Source: Chloroflexota bacterium (GTDB lineage: Bacteria; Chloroflexota; Dehalococcoidia; Lucifugimonadales; Australimonadaceae). From it: a DNA stretch of 56,611 bases. Of the stretch, positions 35,922 to 44,777 are shown in pieces. Location of the stretch: the NCBI GenBank assembly GCA_009838965.1, contig VXQP01000097.1, forward strand, positions 1 through 56,611, written 5' to 3'. A program made the translations under genes and the position numbers. Positions within the stretch are counted from its first letter, which is position 1. Each line of letters opens with the position of its first letter. Below the pieces are notes generated by a model that searched no databases, was not told the origin of the DNA, and worked only from the letters and a program-made list of their open reading frames with translations.

Positions 35922-36788
35922 ATGGCGAACCCGAGAGCCGACTTCGTCCCCCTGCCCGACAGGCCGACGCTGCACCTGCCGCGCGGCGCACGCGTCGCCG
36001 TCGTACTCGTGATGAACGTCGAGCAGAACGAGTTCGACCAGCATGTCGGTCGCCCGCTCAGCCCGCAGCCGCCGGGACGCGAGCGCCTGCCGGACGTGCC
36101 CAACTTCTCGTGGTTCGAGTACGGCCTCCGCGTCGGCTTCTGGCGGGTGCTCGACGCCTGCCGCAGCCGCCACGTGCCGATGACGATGGCGCTCAACGGT
36201 TCCGTCTGCGACGCCTACCCGCAGGTTGCGCGCGCCGCCTTCGACGCCGGATGGGACGCTGTTGGCCACGGCTACCACCAGCGCCCGATGCCCGCCGTGG
36301 ACGACGAGGCGGCCGAGATCCACCGCGCGCTCGACACCATCGAGGCGTTCAGCGGCACGCGGCCACTCGGCTGGCTCGGCCCCGGACTCGGCGAGACCGG
36401 CGACACCCCGGAGCTGCTCGTCGACGAGGGCATCGAGTTCGTCCTCGACTGGGTCAACGACGACCAACCCTACGAGTTGAACGTCGCCAACGGCAGGCTC
36501 TTCTCCGTCCCCTACTCCCTCGAACTGAACGATATCGGCGTCTACATACGGCTCGGCCATCCGGGGCCGTCGATGCTGGAGCGCGTCCACGACCACCTCA
36601 CGACGCTCCTGAACGACGAGCCGGAGACTGCGCGGGTGATGTCGGTCGGCCTGCACCCGTTCATCGTCGGCCAGCCGCACCGCTTCCCCTACTTCGTCAA
36701 GATGCTGGAACTCATCATGAACACCCCCGGCGCGATCCCCATGACCGCCACCGAGCTCTACCGCTGGTACCGCGAACAGACGGGATGA
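35922..36788 (+). CDS. Polysaccharide deacetylase (NodB)-family protein
   Basis: A 288-residue protein of the carbohydrate esterase 4 fold, of the PuuE/allantoinase-like subgroup rather than secreted chitin deacetylases; it has no signal peptide. The N-terminal strand RVAVVLVMNVEQNEF takes the place of the usual catalytic-Asp strand (with Asn-Val-Glu rather than Asp-Asp). GHGYHQRP supplies the His-x3-His-like site, and LGPGLGETGDTPELL and VGLHPFIVGQP follow the subgroup. Such proteins hydrolyse small amides such as allantoin or N-formyl compounds. GGAGG 8 bases before the ATG. Followed 16 bases later by an MFS gene. Confidence 0.85.
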   Translation: MANPRADFVPLPDRPTLHLPRGARVAVVLVMNVEQNEFDQHVGRPLSPQPPGRERLPDVPNFSWFEYGLRVGFWRVLDACRSRHVPMTMALNGSVCDAYPQVARAAFDAGWDAVGHGYHQRPMPAVDDEAAEIHRALDTIEAFSGTRPLGWLGPGLGETGDTPELLVDEGIEFVLDWVNDDQPYELNVANGRLFSVPYSLELNDIGVYIRLGHPGPSMLERVHDHLTTLLNDEPETARVMSVGLHPFIVGQPHRFPYFVKMLELIMNTPGAIPMTATELYRWYREQTG

Positions 36789-36792
36789 GGTG

Positions 36793-36798
36793 TAACCT
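36793..36798 (+). promoter_or_regulatory. -10 element of a leaderless MFS transcript
   Basis: TAACCT ends 6 bases before the GTG at 36805 and no SD lies between, matching the leaderless pattern seen at other genes here. Confidence 0.35.
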
Positions 36799-36804
36799 CC
36801 CCTC

Positions 36805-38094
36805 GTGACGACCCAGCCGCCCTCCAGCCAGCCTCCGGCGCCCGCAAGCGATGCGGGCGTCTCCCGGCAGCGCCTCGCGCGGATACTCTTTCAGCTCCAC
36901 CTGCCCGCCATCGCCCTCGGGTTCGGCATGGGAGCGACGGTTCCTGTCCTGCCGGAGTTCGCCCTGTCGTTCGGCGTAGGGCCGGAGCAGGCGTCTCTCG
37001 TGTTCGCCGCCACGATGCTCGGCGGACTCACCGCCAGCGTTCCCATCGGCTACCTGCTCGACAAGATCGGGCGGCGGCGCATCCTCATCCTGGGGCCGGT
37101 ACTTACCGCCGTCTCAGCCTTCCTCACCGCCTCGGCCGGCTCCTTCGAACTATTGCTCCTGTACCGGTTCATCGGCGGATGGGGCACGCAGATGTGGACA
37201 CTCAGCCGTCTCACGATGATCGCCGACACCAGCGCCTCAGGCTCCCGGGGCCGCATGATCACCAGCCTCCTCGGCATCCAGCACGTCGGCACGCTGGCCG
37301 GGCCGCTGGCCGGGGGGTTGCTGGCCGTCACGTACGGACTGGAGGTTGCGTTCGTCATCCAGGGTATCTTCGCGCTCGTGGCCATGACCCCCGGCTTCTT
37401 CGCCAAAGAGACGATGCCGCAGGGCGGCGGACGGCGCGGCGGGGATGGCGGAGCGTCCGCTTCCGCGGAGAGCTTCTCGTGGAAGGCGCTCCTCGCCCAC
37501 CCGATACCGGTCATGTTCCTCGCCCAGTGGCTTGGCATGACGGCTCGCGGCGGCATCGTGGCAGGCAACACCGTGTTCCTCTATGCCGCCTACGCCTACG
37601 AGGAAGCCGACCCCGCGACGCTCGGCGTCCTGAGCAGCCTGATGGCGGGAGCGGGGATACCGCTGACACTCGCCGCCGGATACCTGATGGACCGATTCGG
37701 ACGGAAGATATCCATCGTGCCCGGTCTCTTCGTGCTGGGTGCCGGGATGGCCTTCCTGGGCGTGACGTCGTTCTTCGGGCTCGGGTTCGGTTGGTTCATC
37801 GTCGGGTTCGTCGTCATGCAGACCATGAACAGCCTGCTCACCGGCTCGTGGCAGGTCGTCGGCTCCGACCTCGCGCCTCCCGGCGGCAGGGGACGGTTCT
37901 TCGCGGTGGGGCGCACAGTCACGCAGGCGGGGTTCACGACCAATCCCGTGGTCGTCTCGGTCTGCACGGCACTCTCCGGTTTCACCCTGGCGTTGGGGGT
38001 CGTCGGCGCCGCCGGGATGCTCTCCTCGGCTGTCCTCGCCTTCTTCGTACCGGAGACCAACCGCAGGTCGTCCGCCTCCGGCGGGAAGAGCTGA
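36805..38094 (+). CDS. Major facilitator superfamily transporter
   Basis: A 429-residue, 12-segment membrane protein. The loop 2-3 motif reads YLLDKIGRRRILI and the second-half copy YLMDRFGRKISIV, both close to the MFS consensus GxLxDrxGRR. A short charged segment with Gly/Arg (GGGRRGGDGG) forms the central loop. Substrate unknown. It lies 16 bases after the deacetylase-family gene and may carry a related compound, though it also has its own leaderless-type promoter. Confidence 0.88.
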   Translation: MTTQPPSSQPPAPASDAGVSRQRLARILFQLHLPAIALGFGMGATVPVLPEFALSFGVGPEQASLVFAATMLGGLTASVPIGYLLDKIGRRRILILGPVLTAVSAFLTASAGSFELLLLYRFIGGWGTQMWTLSRLTMIADTSASGSRGRMITSLLGIQHVGTLAGPLAGGLLAVTYGLEVAFVIQGIFALVAMTPGFFAKETMPQGGGRRGGDGGASASAESFSWKALLAHPIPVMFLAQWLGMTARGGIVAGNTVFLYAAYAYEEADPATLGVLSSLMAGAGIPLTLAAGYLMDRFGRKISIVPGLFVLGAGMAFLGVTSFFGLGFGWFIVGFVVMQTMNSLLTGSWQVVGSDLAPPGGRGRFFAVGRTVTQAGFTTNPVVVSVCTALSGFTLALGVVGAAGMLSSAVLAFFVPETNRRSSASGGKS

Positions 38095-38161
38095 CACGCG
38101 CCCCTTACGCGGTTGCTCGCCTGTCCGCTACGCTGGTTGCATGACCGTCGCACTGGCAGAA

Positions 38162-38214
38162 CCCATAGACCGCGTCTATGCCTCACGGGTCCAGCCATAG
38201 GCAGGGTCTATGGG
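38162..38214. repeat. Nested palindromes with repeated GTCTATG half-sites
   Basis: CATAGAC-CGC-GTCTATG (38164-38180) is a perfect 7-base inverted repeat. The outer arms CCCATAGACC (38162-38171) and GGTCTATGGG (38205-38214) form a perfect 10-base stem. It may be an operator with three half-sites or a folded RNA. It lies in the 388-base gap after the MFS gene, in which no gene is convincing. Confidence 0.45.
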
Positions 38215-38313
38215 TCGGCTGCGGAACTTTGAAAACATGGCCATCTTGAGATTCTTGATACTCCGAAGCCCTGGGAGCAGGCCACGGCCATTAAAACGCT
38301 CCGATCAAGGATC

Positions 38314-38396
38314 TCAAGGATGCCAAACGCGGTCGCGATTTCACTCCTGCGACACCGATCAAGAGTGCCGGAATTCCACACGGTTGGCATCCTTGA
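38314..38396. repeat. Long-looped 13-base inverted repeat
   Basis: TCAAGGATGCCAA (38314-38326) and TTGGCATCCTTGA (38384-38396) are perfect inverted copies separated by 57 bases. GATCAAG occurs at 38303 and 38358 and in reverse near 38393. The stretch is less GC-rich than its surroundings. No transposase is nearby. Confidence 0.45.
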
Positions 38397-38482
38397 TCGC
38401 CACCGCTGCGAGCGCGTTGACAGCCCCACGTCCCACCCCTATCTTCCGCGCCATCGCTCGCCGGAGGCAGGAGGAGAAGCCG

Positions 38483-38665
38483 ATGCGTGAACGGTTCCAC
38501 GAACGCTGGCGCGACAAGACCCGCGACAACATCGCCAAGGCCCTGAACTCGCTCGGCCTGAACGCCGAGATGGCCGAGCGCGGCCGCCCCGAGGAGGAGG
38601 TCTGCAAGCGAGCGTTCACTCGCTCGATCGGAGTCATCGACGTCGCGGACGGGCCGTTCCGGTGA
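38483..38665 (+). CDS. Very small charged protein of unknown function
   Basis: A 60-residue highly charged, helical protein (RERFHERWRDKTRDN, then EMAERGRPEEEVCKR). GGAGG 8 bases before the ATG supports it. Its TGA overlaps the GTG of the next gene (GTGA), so the two are translationally coupled. No family recognised. Confidence 0.6.
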   Translation: MRERFHERWRDKTRDNIAKALNSLGLNAEMAERGRPEEEVCKRAFTRSIGVIDVADGPFR

Positions 38666-39084
38666 TCAACATCGTCAAGCAGGACGGCAACCAGTACAGC
38701 CCCACACGCTGGTGGACCGTCTTCTGCCTGCCGGACGAGGAGCGTGACGACAGGCCGGAAGACCTGCGCTACGTCGACAACCGGCAGGCGATCGACATCA
38801 AGACGAGCCGGGAGAAGAGCTTTCCGCTGTTCGGCCGGGTGACCGCCGTCACGTGGACGGGCGACGACCGCGGCACGGGGCTGTTCGATACCCTCGCCGT
38901 CGACCCGGCGGTCGTCAGGCTCGCGAAGAAGGTGGGCTGCCTCGAGATATCGGGCTACAACGATGAGTTCCGGGGGTGGACGGTGCAAGTGGACACCGGC
39001 CTCCGCCCGAAGCGGCAGGACTGGGACGCGCTGCTCAGGATCGCGGGCTACCTGCTCCCGTCCCCCGACGAGAAAGACACGTAG
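38662..39084 (+). CDS. Small soluble protein of unknown function
   Basis: A 140-residue soluble protein, alpha/beta in appearance, with YSPTRWWTVFCLPDEER near the start and the strand-rich GCLEISGYNDEFRGWTVQVD near the end. No signal peptide or membrane segment. GTG start overlapping the preceding stop. The pair is isolated between the structured intergenic region and a Rieske gene. I do not recognise it. Confidence 0.65.
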   Translation: MINIVKQDGNQYSPTRWWTVFCLPDEERDDRPEDLRYVDNRQAIDIKTSREKSFPLFGRVTAVTWTGDDRGTGLFDTLAVDPAVVRLAKKVGCLEISGYNDEFRGWTVQVDTGLRPKRQDWDALLRIAGYLLPSPDEKDT

Positions 39085-39153
39085 ACCTGTAACGGCCGAC
39101 GGGAGTACAGTACCCTTACGCAGACGGTAGGTACGCACGGAAGAGGTGCAACG

Positions 39154-40326
39154 ATGCTCACGCAGCAAGAGAACGACCTGCTCACCAGAGTCGGCCCCGG
39201 CACGCCCGGAGGTGAACTGCTCCGCCGCTACTGGCACCCCATCGCCATCGCCTCCGACCTCACGGACGAACGCCCCACAAAGGCCGTCCGCGTCCTCTGT
39301 GAGGACCTCGTCCTCTTCAAGGACAAGTCCGGGCGCATCGGCCTCCTCGCCGACCACTGCGCGCACCGCAGCGCCTCGCTCGTCTACGGGCGCGTCGAGG
39401 AGCGCGGCATCTCCTGCGCCTACCACGGCTGGCTGTACGACTGCGACGGTAACATCCTCGAGACGCCGCCGGAGAAGAACGAGGCGATCATGCGCTCCGT
39501 GAAGCAGACCGCCTACAAGGTGCAGGTGCACATGGGGCTCGTCTTCGCCTACATGGGCCCCCTGCCCGCGCCGCCGATGGCCCCTTACGACACGATGTTC
39601 CGCAAGGACGGCAAGCGCATGGTGCGCTTCCACCCGCCGCTCAACTGCAACTGGTTCCAGGCCATGGAGAACTCCATGGACCCGGCCCACCTGCAGGTGC
39701 TGCACCAGGAGTTCACCGGCGGCGGTCGCCAGCCCGTCAACACGACGCGCGGCTTCACCGACGACGTCGAGCACTTCGAGTTCTACGTGACCGACTACGG
39801 CGGGATGATGAAGAAGCGCACCTACAAGAACGGCATGGTGGACGAGCACCCCGTCCTCATGCCGAACATCCTGCGCCAGGGCTCCAGCACGCAGTTCCGC
39901 ACGCCCATAGACGACACGCACACCTGGCACCTTCGCATGCACTTCTACCCGAACGAGGATGGCAGCGAGGACCCGGACGCGTTCAACCCGGAGTTCAAGT
40001 TCGACCCACCCATCAAGGAAGACCCGGAGAAGGACCACCCCTTCACCCGGTACATCCTGCGCGACGTGAACGCGCAGGACCAGATGGCGTGGGAGACCCA
40101 GGGCCCCATCACCGACCGCACCGTCGAGCACCTCTCGTACTCGGACAGGGGCGTCGTACTGCTGCGGCGTGTGATGAAGGAGCAGATCGAGCGGGTGCAG
40201 CGCGGCGAGGACCCCATCGGCGTCTTCCGCGACCCCAACCACCCGCTCATCGACACGAACGTCGACGAGGGCATCGCCCAGATCGGGGCCAACCGCTCAC
40301 CGGACGCGCAGGTGGTCGCGCGCTAA
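39154..40326 (+). CDS. Rieske non-haem iron oxygenase, large subunit (paralogue of 18473 gene)
   Basis: A 390-residue oxygenase with Rieske ligands C69-A-H71 and C88-A-Y-H91 (CAHRSASL, CAYHGWLYD) and iron-site motif NSMDPAHLQVLHQEF. The first 30 residues (MLTQQENDLLTRVGPGTPGG and on) almost repeat those of the Rieske gene 20 kb away, while the C-terminal substrate domains differ. This indicates duplication followed by divergence of specificity. AGAGGTG 7 bases before the ATG. No reductase or ferredoxin adjoins. Confidence 0.92.
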   Translation: MLTQQENDLLTRVGPGTPGGELLRRYWHPIAIASDLTDERPTKAVRVLCEDLVLFKDKSGRIGLLADHCAHRSASLVYGRVEERGISCAYHGWLYDCDGNILETPPEKNEAIMRSVKQTAYKVQVHMGLVFAYMGPLPAPPMAPYDTMFRKDGKRMVRFHPPLNCNWFQAMENSMDPAHLQVLHQEFTGGGRQPVNTTRGFTDDVEHFEFYVTDYGGMMKKRTYKNGMVDEHPVLMPNILRQGSSTQFRTPIDDTHTWHLRMHFYPNEDGSEDPDAFNPEFKFDPPIKEDPEKDHPFTRYILRDVNAQDQMAWETQGPITDRTVEHLSYSDRGVVLLRRVMKEQIERVQRGEDPIGVFRDPNHPLIDTNVDEGIAQIGANRSPDAQVVAR

Positions 40327-40335
40327 GGCGCGGGG

Positions 40336-41517
40336 CTAGAACGCCGCGAGCAGCGCGCCTGCTCCGGCCGCCAGGGCGACGACCGCCCACGGTGGCACGC
40401 GCCAGAACGCCAGCAGCGCAAACGCGCCCACGGCGAGGGCGAAGTCCTCAGGCGCGCGCACCGCGCTCGTCCACACCGGGTCGTACAGCGCCGCGAGAAG
40501 CAGTCCAACGACCGCGGCATTGACCCCCATCAGCGCCCGCCGCACGCGGACGACGCCGCGCAACCGCTCCCAGAACGGCAACACGCCGACCACGAGGAAG
40601 AACGACGGCAGGAATATCGCACCGAGGGCCAGCAGGCCGCCCAGCCATCGCGGAGCGACCACCTCCATCGCCGCACCGAGGTAGCCCGCGAACGTGAACA
40701 GCGGCCCCGGCACCGCCTGCGCCGCGCCGTACCCCGCGATGAACTCGTCCTTCGTCACCCAGTCCGGCGGGACGACCTCCGCCTCCAGCAGCGGCAGCAC
40801 TACGTGCCCCCCGCCGAACACGAGCGACCCCGCACGATAGAAGCTGTCTGCGACGGCGAGTGCGCCGCTGTCGACGACCCGCGCGGCAACAGGGAGCGCG
40901 ACGAGCAGCGCAACGAACGCCAGCAGCGCAACCACGGCGAGCCACGGCGTCCCACGCTGCGCGTCCACCTGTGCCGGTGAGGAATCGTCGGCGCGCAGCA
41001 GCGCAAGGCCCAGCAGACCCCCACCTGCGATGACCGCGAGTTGCGCCGCGATGCCCGGCGCGGCCAGCAGCGCGATGGCCGCGACCGCCGCGATCGTGAT
41101 GCGCGGCTTGTCCGGCGCCAGCGTCCGGGCCATGCCCCATAGCGCGAGCGCGACGACGGCCACAGCCACGACCTTCAGGCCGTGCAGCCAGCCAGCGTCG
41201 GTCTGGTCACCAAGCGACTGCACGCCATAGGAGAACAGGATGAGCGCGGCGGCGGACGGCAGCGTGAAGGCGAACCACGCCGCGAAGCCACCGAGCAGCC
41301 CAGCACGGCGAATGCCGATGGCTATGCCCAGCTGGCTGCTCACGGGACCGGGGAGGAACTGGCAGAGCGCGACGAGCCCGGCGAACGTCTCCTCGTCCAG
41401 CCAGCGTTTACGGACGACATACGCCTCGCGGAAGTAGCCGATGTGCGCGACAGGGCCGCCGAACGAGGTGAGGCCCAGCCACCCGGCGGTGAGCAGCACC
41501 TCCGAGATGCGTCGCAT
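40336..41517 (-). CDS. chrA: Chromate transporter ChrA family
   Basis: A 393-residue membrane protein of the CHR superfamily with both homologous halves. The N-half signature is LTSFGGPVAHIGYFREAYV and the C-half signature FGGGHVVLPLLEAEVV with AAQAVPGPLFTFAGYLGA. Members export chromate by proton antiport; some may serve for sulfate or other anions. It converges with the Rieske gene and lies 9 bases downstream of argS on the same strand. Confidence 0.92.
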   Translation of the reverse strand: MRRISEVLLTAGWLGLTSFGGPVAHIGYFREAYVVRKRWLDEETFAGLVALCQFLPGPVSSQLGIAIGIRRAGLLGGFAAWFAFTLPSAAALILFSYGVQSLGDQTDAGWLHGLKVVAVAVVALALWGMARTLAPDKPRITIAAVAAIALLAAPGIAAQLAVIAGGGLLGLALLRADDSSPAQVDAQRGTPWLAVVALLAFVALLVALPVAARVVDSGALAVADSFYRAGSLVFGGGHVVLPLLEAEVVPPDWVTKDEFIAGYGAAQAVPGPLFTFAGYLGAAMEVVAPRWLGGLLALGAIFLPSFFLVVGVLPFWERLRGVVRVRRALMGVNAAVVGLLLAALYDPVWTSAVRAPEDFALAVGAFALLAFWRVPPWAVVALAAGAGALLAAF

Positions 41518-41526
41518 CCGTCGGCC

Positions 41527-43212
41527 CTACATCGTCTCGGGCGCGCTCATGCCCATCAGCGCGAGCGTTCGGGCGAGCGCGACCCGCGACGCCTCGGTCA
41601 GTTTGAGGCGCGCCTTCATCAGCGGCGCGTCCGCAGCATCCGACGAGAGCACGCGGCAGTGGTCGTAGAACCAGTGGAAGGCAGTTGCCAGGTCAACCGC
41701 ATAGTGCGGCAACGAGTGCGGCGCGAGCGTGACCGCGATGGAGTCGATGATCTCGGGCAGCTGCAGCATCCTGCGCACCAGTGCGAGTTCGGCCGGGTCG
41801 GTCAGCAGCGAGGTGTCGCCGTCGTCCCATGCAACGCCGCGCTCGGCGGCCTGCCGGAGGATGCCCGCGATACGCGCGTGGGCGTACTGAACGTAGTAGA
41901 CGGGGTTCTCGCTCGACTCCCTTTTCGCGAGTTCGAGGTCGAACTCCATCTGGCTCTCGGCGGCGCGTGCGAGGAAGAAGTAGCGGCAAGCATCCGCGCC
42001 CACCTCGTCGACGAGGTCGCCGAGCGTCACGATCTGCCCGGTACGCTTGGACGCGCGGACGATATCGCCGCCGCTCTTCAGCGTCACGAGCTGACCGATG
42101 AGGATGGTGAGCCGGTCGGGGTCGAGGTCGAGCGCCTGCATCACCGCCTTCATGCGCGGCACATGGCCCTGGTGGTCCGCACCCCAGATGTCGATCACGC
42201 GGTCGAAGCCGCGCCGTCCGAACTTGTCGCGGTGGTACGCGATGTCGGACGCGAAGTAAGTGGGCGCGCCGGTGCTGCGCACGATGACGTTGTCCTTCTC
42301 GTCGCCGAGTGCGCTGGAAGTGAACCACTCCGCGCCGTCGCGCACGGCGGTGTAGCCGCGCTCGCGGAGCAGCGCCATCGTCTCCTCGTACTGCCCGTCG
42401 GCGTAGAGGTCGCGCTCGCGGAACCAGACATCGAACCCGACGCCGATGCGGTCGAGGTCGGTGCGTATCAGATCCAGCATGCGGTTGAGTGCTTCCTCCC
42501 CAAGTTCGGCTGTCGCCTCCGCCGCGTCCATCTCCAGGTAGCGCAGGCCGTGGCGTCCGGCAAGCTCCTTGCCGAGCTCCACGAGGTACGCGCCCTGGTA
42601 GCCGTCCTCCGGCACTGGTACGTCCGTCCTGCCGAGCGCCTCCGCGTACCGCGCGAACACGGAGCGGTAGAACAGCTCCATCTGGTTGCCCGCATCGTTC
42701 ACGTAGTACTCGCGCGTGACGTCGAAACCAGCGGCTGCGAGCGCGCGGGCAAGTCCGCTGCCGAGCACTGCACCCCGGGCGTGGCCAACGTGCACCGGGC
42801 CCGTGGGGTTGACGCTCACGAACTCGATCTGCACCCGTCTGCCCCCGCCCACTTCCACGTTGCCGAACGTCTCGCCTGCGGCGCGGATCGACTCCACCTG
42901 CGCGCAGAGCCAGTCATCGCTCAGGCGGAAGTTCACGAACCCCGGCGGCGCGGCGGAGACCTCCCCGATGGGACCACCGTCCTCACCCTGCGCGAGCGCG
43001 TCCGCCAGAACATGCGCTATCTCCAGCGGCGGGCGCTTCGCGGCCTTGGCGACGCGCAGCGGAAGGCCGGAAGCGAAGTCGCCGTGGTCGGCCTTCTGCG
43101 GACGCTCCACGAAACCGGACTGCGGCAGGTCGAACTCCGGTAGCGCGCCGGTGCGCTGCGCCTCGCCGACGGCGTCGCGCAGGCGTGCGGCGATGAGGTC
43201 TCTGACGAGCAT
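41527..43212 (-). CDS. argS: Arginyl-tRNA synthetase
   Basis: Class I synthetase that charges tRNA-Arg, 561 residues. The Add1 N-terminal domain is followed by SVNPTGPVHVGHARG, with HVGH as the HIGH signature. The KMSKS-loop equivalent is RASKRTGQIVTLGDL, the degenerate form usual in ArgRS. The C-terminal DALR anticodon-binding domain ends the protein (LVRRMLQLPEIID onward). Start MLVRDLIAARL at 43212. Its unusual partner tRNA-Arg(GCG) is at 35525-35602. Confidence 0.96.
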   Translation of the reverse strand: MLVRDLIAARLRDAVGEAQRTGALPEFDLPQSGFVERPQKADHGDFASGLPLRVAKAAKRPPLEIAHVLADALAQGEDGGPIGEVSAAPPGFVNFRLSDDWLCAQVESIRAAGETFGNVEVGGGRRVQIEFVSVNPTGPVHVGHARGAVLGSGLARALAAAGFDVTREYYVNDAGNQMELFYRSVFARYAEALGRTDVPVPEDGYQGAYLVELGKELAGRHGLRYLEMDAAEATAELGEEALNRMLDLIRTDLDRIGVGFDVWFRERDLYADGQYEETMALLRERGYTAVRDGAEWFTSSALGDEKDNVIVRSTGAPTYFASDIAYHRDKFGRRGFDRVIDIWGADHQGHVPRMKAVMQALDLDPDRLTILIGQLVTLKSGGDIVRASKRTGQIVTLGDLVDEVGADACRYFFLARAAESQMEFDLELAKRESSENPVYYVQYAHARIAGILRQAAERGVAWDDGDTSLLTDPAELALVRRMLQLPEIIDSIAVTLAPHSLPHYAVDLATAFHWFYDHCRVLSSDAADAPLMKARLKLTEASRVALARTLALMGMSAPETM

Positions 43213-43323
43213 AGGACGTTCATGATACCAGCGCCCTGCGGGAAACTGCCCTGTCGCAGCATTGTCGGACGTGATGAGTATGCGCTACGCTCGCGCCGAA
43301 CCGGAGAGCGGAGGTTATAGCCG

Positions 43324-44712
43324 ATGACCGTCCTGCGTATCCTGTCCCACCGTCGTCCCCCCCTGATCCTTGCTGTGTCCGGCGTTCTCGCGCTGGTGCT
43401 GTTCGTAGCCCAGCCTGCCGTCGCCCGCGCCGCGGACGTCGCGTCGGAGACGGCGTTCGTCCTGAACACATTCGCGTTCCTCGTCTGGGGCGCTCTGGTG
43501 ATGTGGATGGCCGCCGGGTTCACGATGCTGGAGGCCGGTTCAGTCCGTACCAAGAACGCCTCCATGATCTGCATGAAGAACATCGGCCTCTACTCCATAG
43601 CGGGGCTGGCCTACTTCTTCGTCGGCTACAACCTCATGTACGTGGACATCGTCGGGGGCTTCATCGGCTCGTTCAACCTGCTCTACGGACCGTCGGCCGA
43701 AGAGGTGGCCCTGCTCGCGGGAGACGGCGATGCTGCAGCAGTCATCGAGGAGAGCAGCTACTCGGTGATGTCGGACTGGTTCTTCCAGATGGTGTTTGTG
43801 GCGACCGCCGCCTCCATCGTCTCCGGCGCCTTGGCCGAGCGGGTGAAGATGTGGTCGTTCTTCATCTTCACGCTCCTGCTGACGGGGTTCATCTACCCCA
43901 TCGTGGGCGCCTGGACGTGGGGCGGAGGGTGGCTCGACGAGATGGGCTTCCAGGACTTCGCGGGCTCGACGATCGTGCACAGCACCGGCGGCTGGGCTGC
44001 GCTGGCCGGCATACTCGTCGTGGGGTCGAGGCTCGGCAAGTTCGGGCGCGACGGCAAAGCCAGGCCGACGCCGCCTTCCAACACCATCGCGGTGACGCTG
44101 GGCGTGTTCATCCTCTGGCTCGGCTGGTTCGGCTTCAACGGCGGATCGCAACTCGCGCTGGCCAGCGCGGTGGATGCGGTAGCGATGAGCATCGTGATAG
44201 TGAATACGAACCTTGCCGCAGCAGCAGGCGTCATCACGGCCATCCTGGTCTCGCGCTGGATACTCGGACGCATCGACCTCTTCGCCGCGCTGAACGGCGC
44301 TATCGCCGGGCTCGTCTCAATCACCGCGGGGCCCGATATCGTCGACCACTACTGGGCGATCATCATCGGGGCGATCGGCGGGCTGATCGTTGTCGCCGGT
44401 CTCAAGCTGCTCGAGACGATCAAACTGGACGACGTCGTCGGCGCGGTGCCCGCCCACCTGTTCGCAGGCATCTGGGGCACGCTGGCCGCGTCGATCGCTG
44501 CCGGAGCGCAGTTCCACGTGCAACTGATCGGCGTGCTGGCGGTCGGCGCGTTCGTCTTTCCCGTCTCCTGGCTGCTCTGGCAGGCGTTCAGGATGACGCT
44601 GGGCGCGCGGGTGCCATACAACATCGAGCGGCTGGGGCAGGACGTCGGCGAGCTGGGGATCGAGGCATACCCCGAGTTCGTGCTGATGCCGGAGCCGCAC
44701 GACGAGGACTGA
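43324..44712 (+). CDS. amt: Ammonium transporter, Amt family
   Basis: A 462-residue ammonium channel/transporter with an N-terminal cleavable signal (VLALVLFVAQPAVARAADV) before the 11 membrane helices. The pore twin-histidine motif is present: VHSTGGWAALAG and VPAHLFAGIWGTLA. GFTMLEAGSVRTKNA is the family N-terminal signature. GGAGG 9 bases before the ATG. No PII (glnK) gene follows, which is unusual because amt and glnK are commonly paired. Confidence 0.95.
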   Translation: MTVLRILSHRRPPLILAVSGVLALVLFVAQPAVARAADVASETAFVLNTFAFLVWGALVMWMAAGFTMLEAGSVRTKNASMICMKNIGLYSIAGLAYFFVGYNLMYVDIVGGFIGSFNLLYGPSAEEVALLAGDGDAAAVIEESSYSVMSDWFFQMVFVATAASIVSGALAERVKMWSFFIFTLLLTGFIYPIVGAWTWGGGWLDEMGFQDFAGSTIVHSTGGWAALAGILVVGSRLGKFGRDGKARPTPPSNTIAVTLGVFILWLGWFGFNGGSQLALASAVDAVAMSIVIVNTNLAAAAGVITAILVSRWILGRIDLFAALNGAIAGLVSITAGPDIVDHYWAIIIGAIGGLIVVAGLKLLETIKLDDVVGAVPAHLFAGIWGTLAASIAAGAQFHVQLIGVLAVGAFVFPVSWLLWQAFRMTLGARVPYNIERLGQDVGELGIEAYPEFVLMPEPHDED

Positions 44713-44777
44713 CGCCGTTCAACGAACGCGCGACGGCTTATACTACCCGCACAACACCGACCCGGGAGGCGCGGACC

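Noticed and set aside
38210-38482. In-frame upstream extension of the small gene at 38483
   Set aside because: The added part crosses the palindromes and has no SD. GGAGG fits the ATG at 38483.
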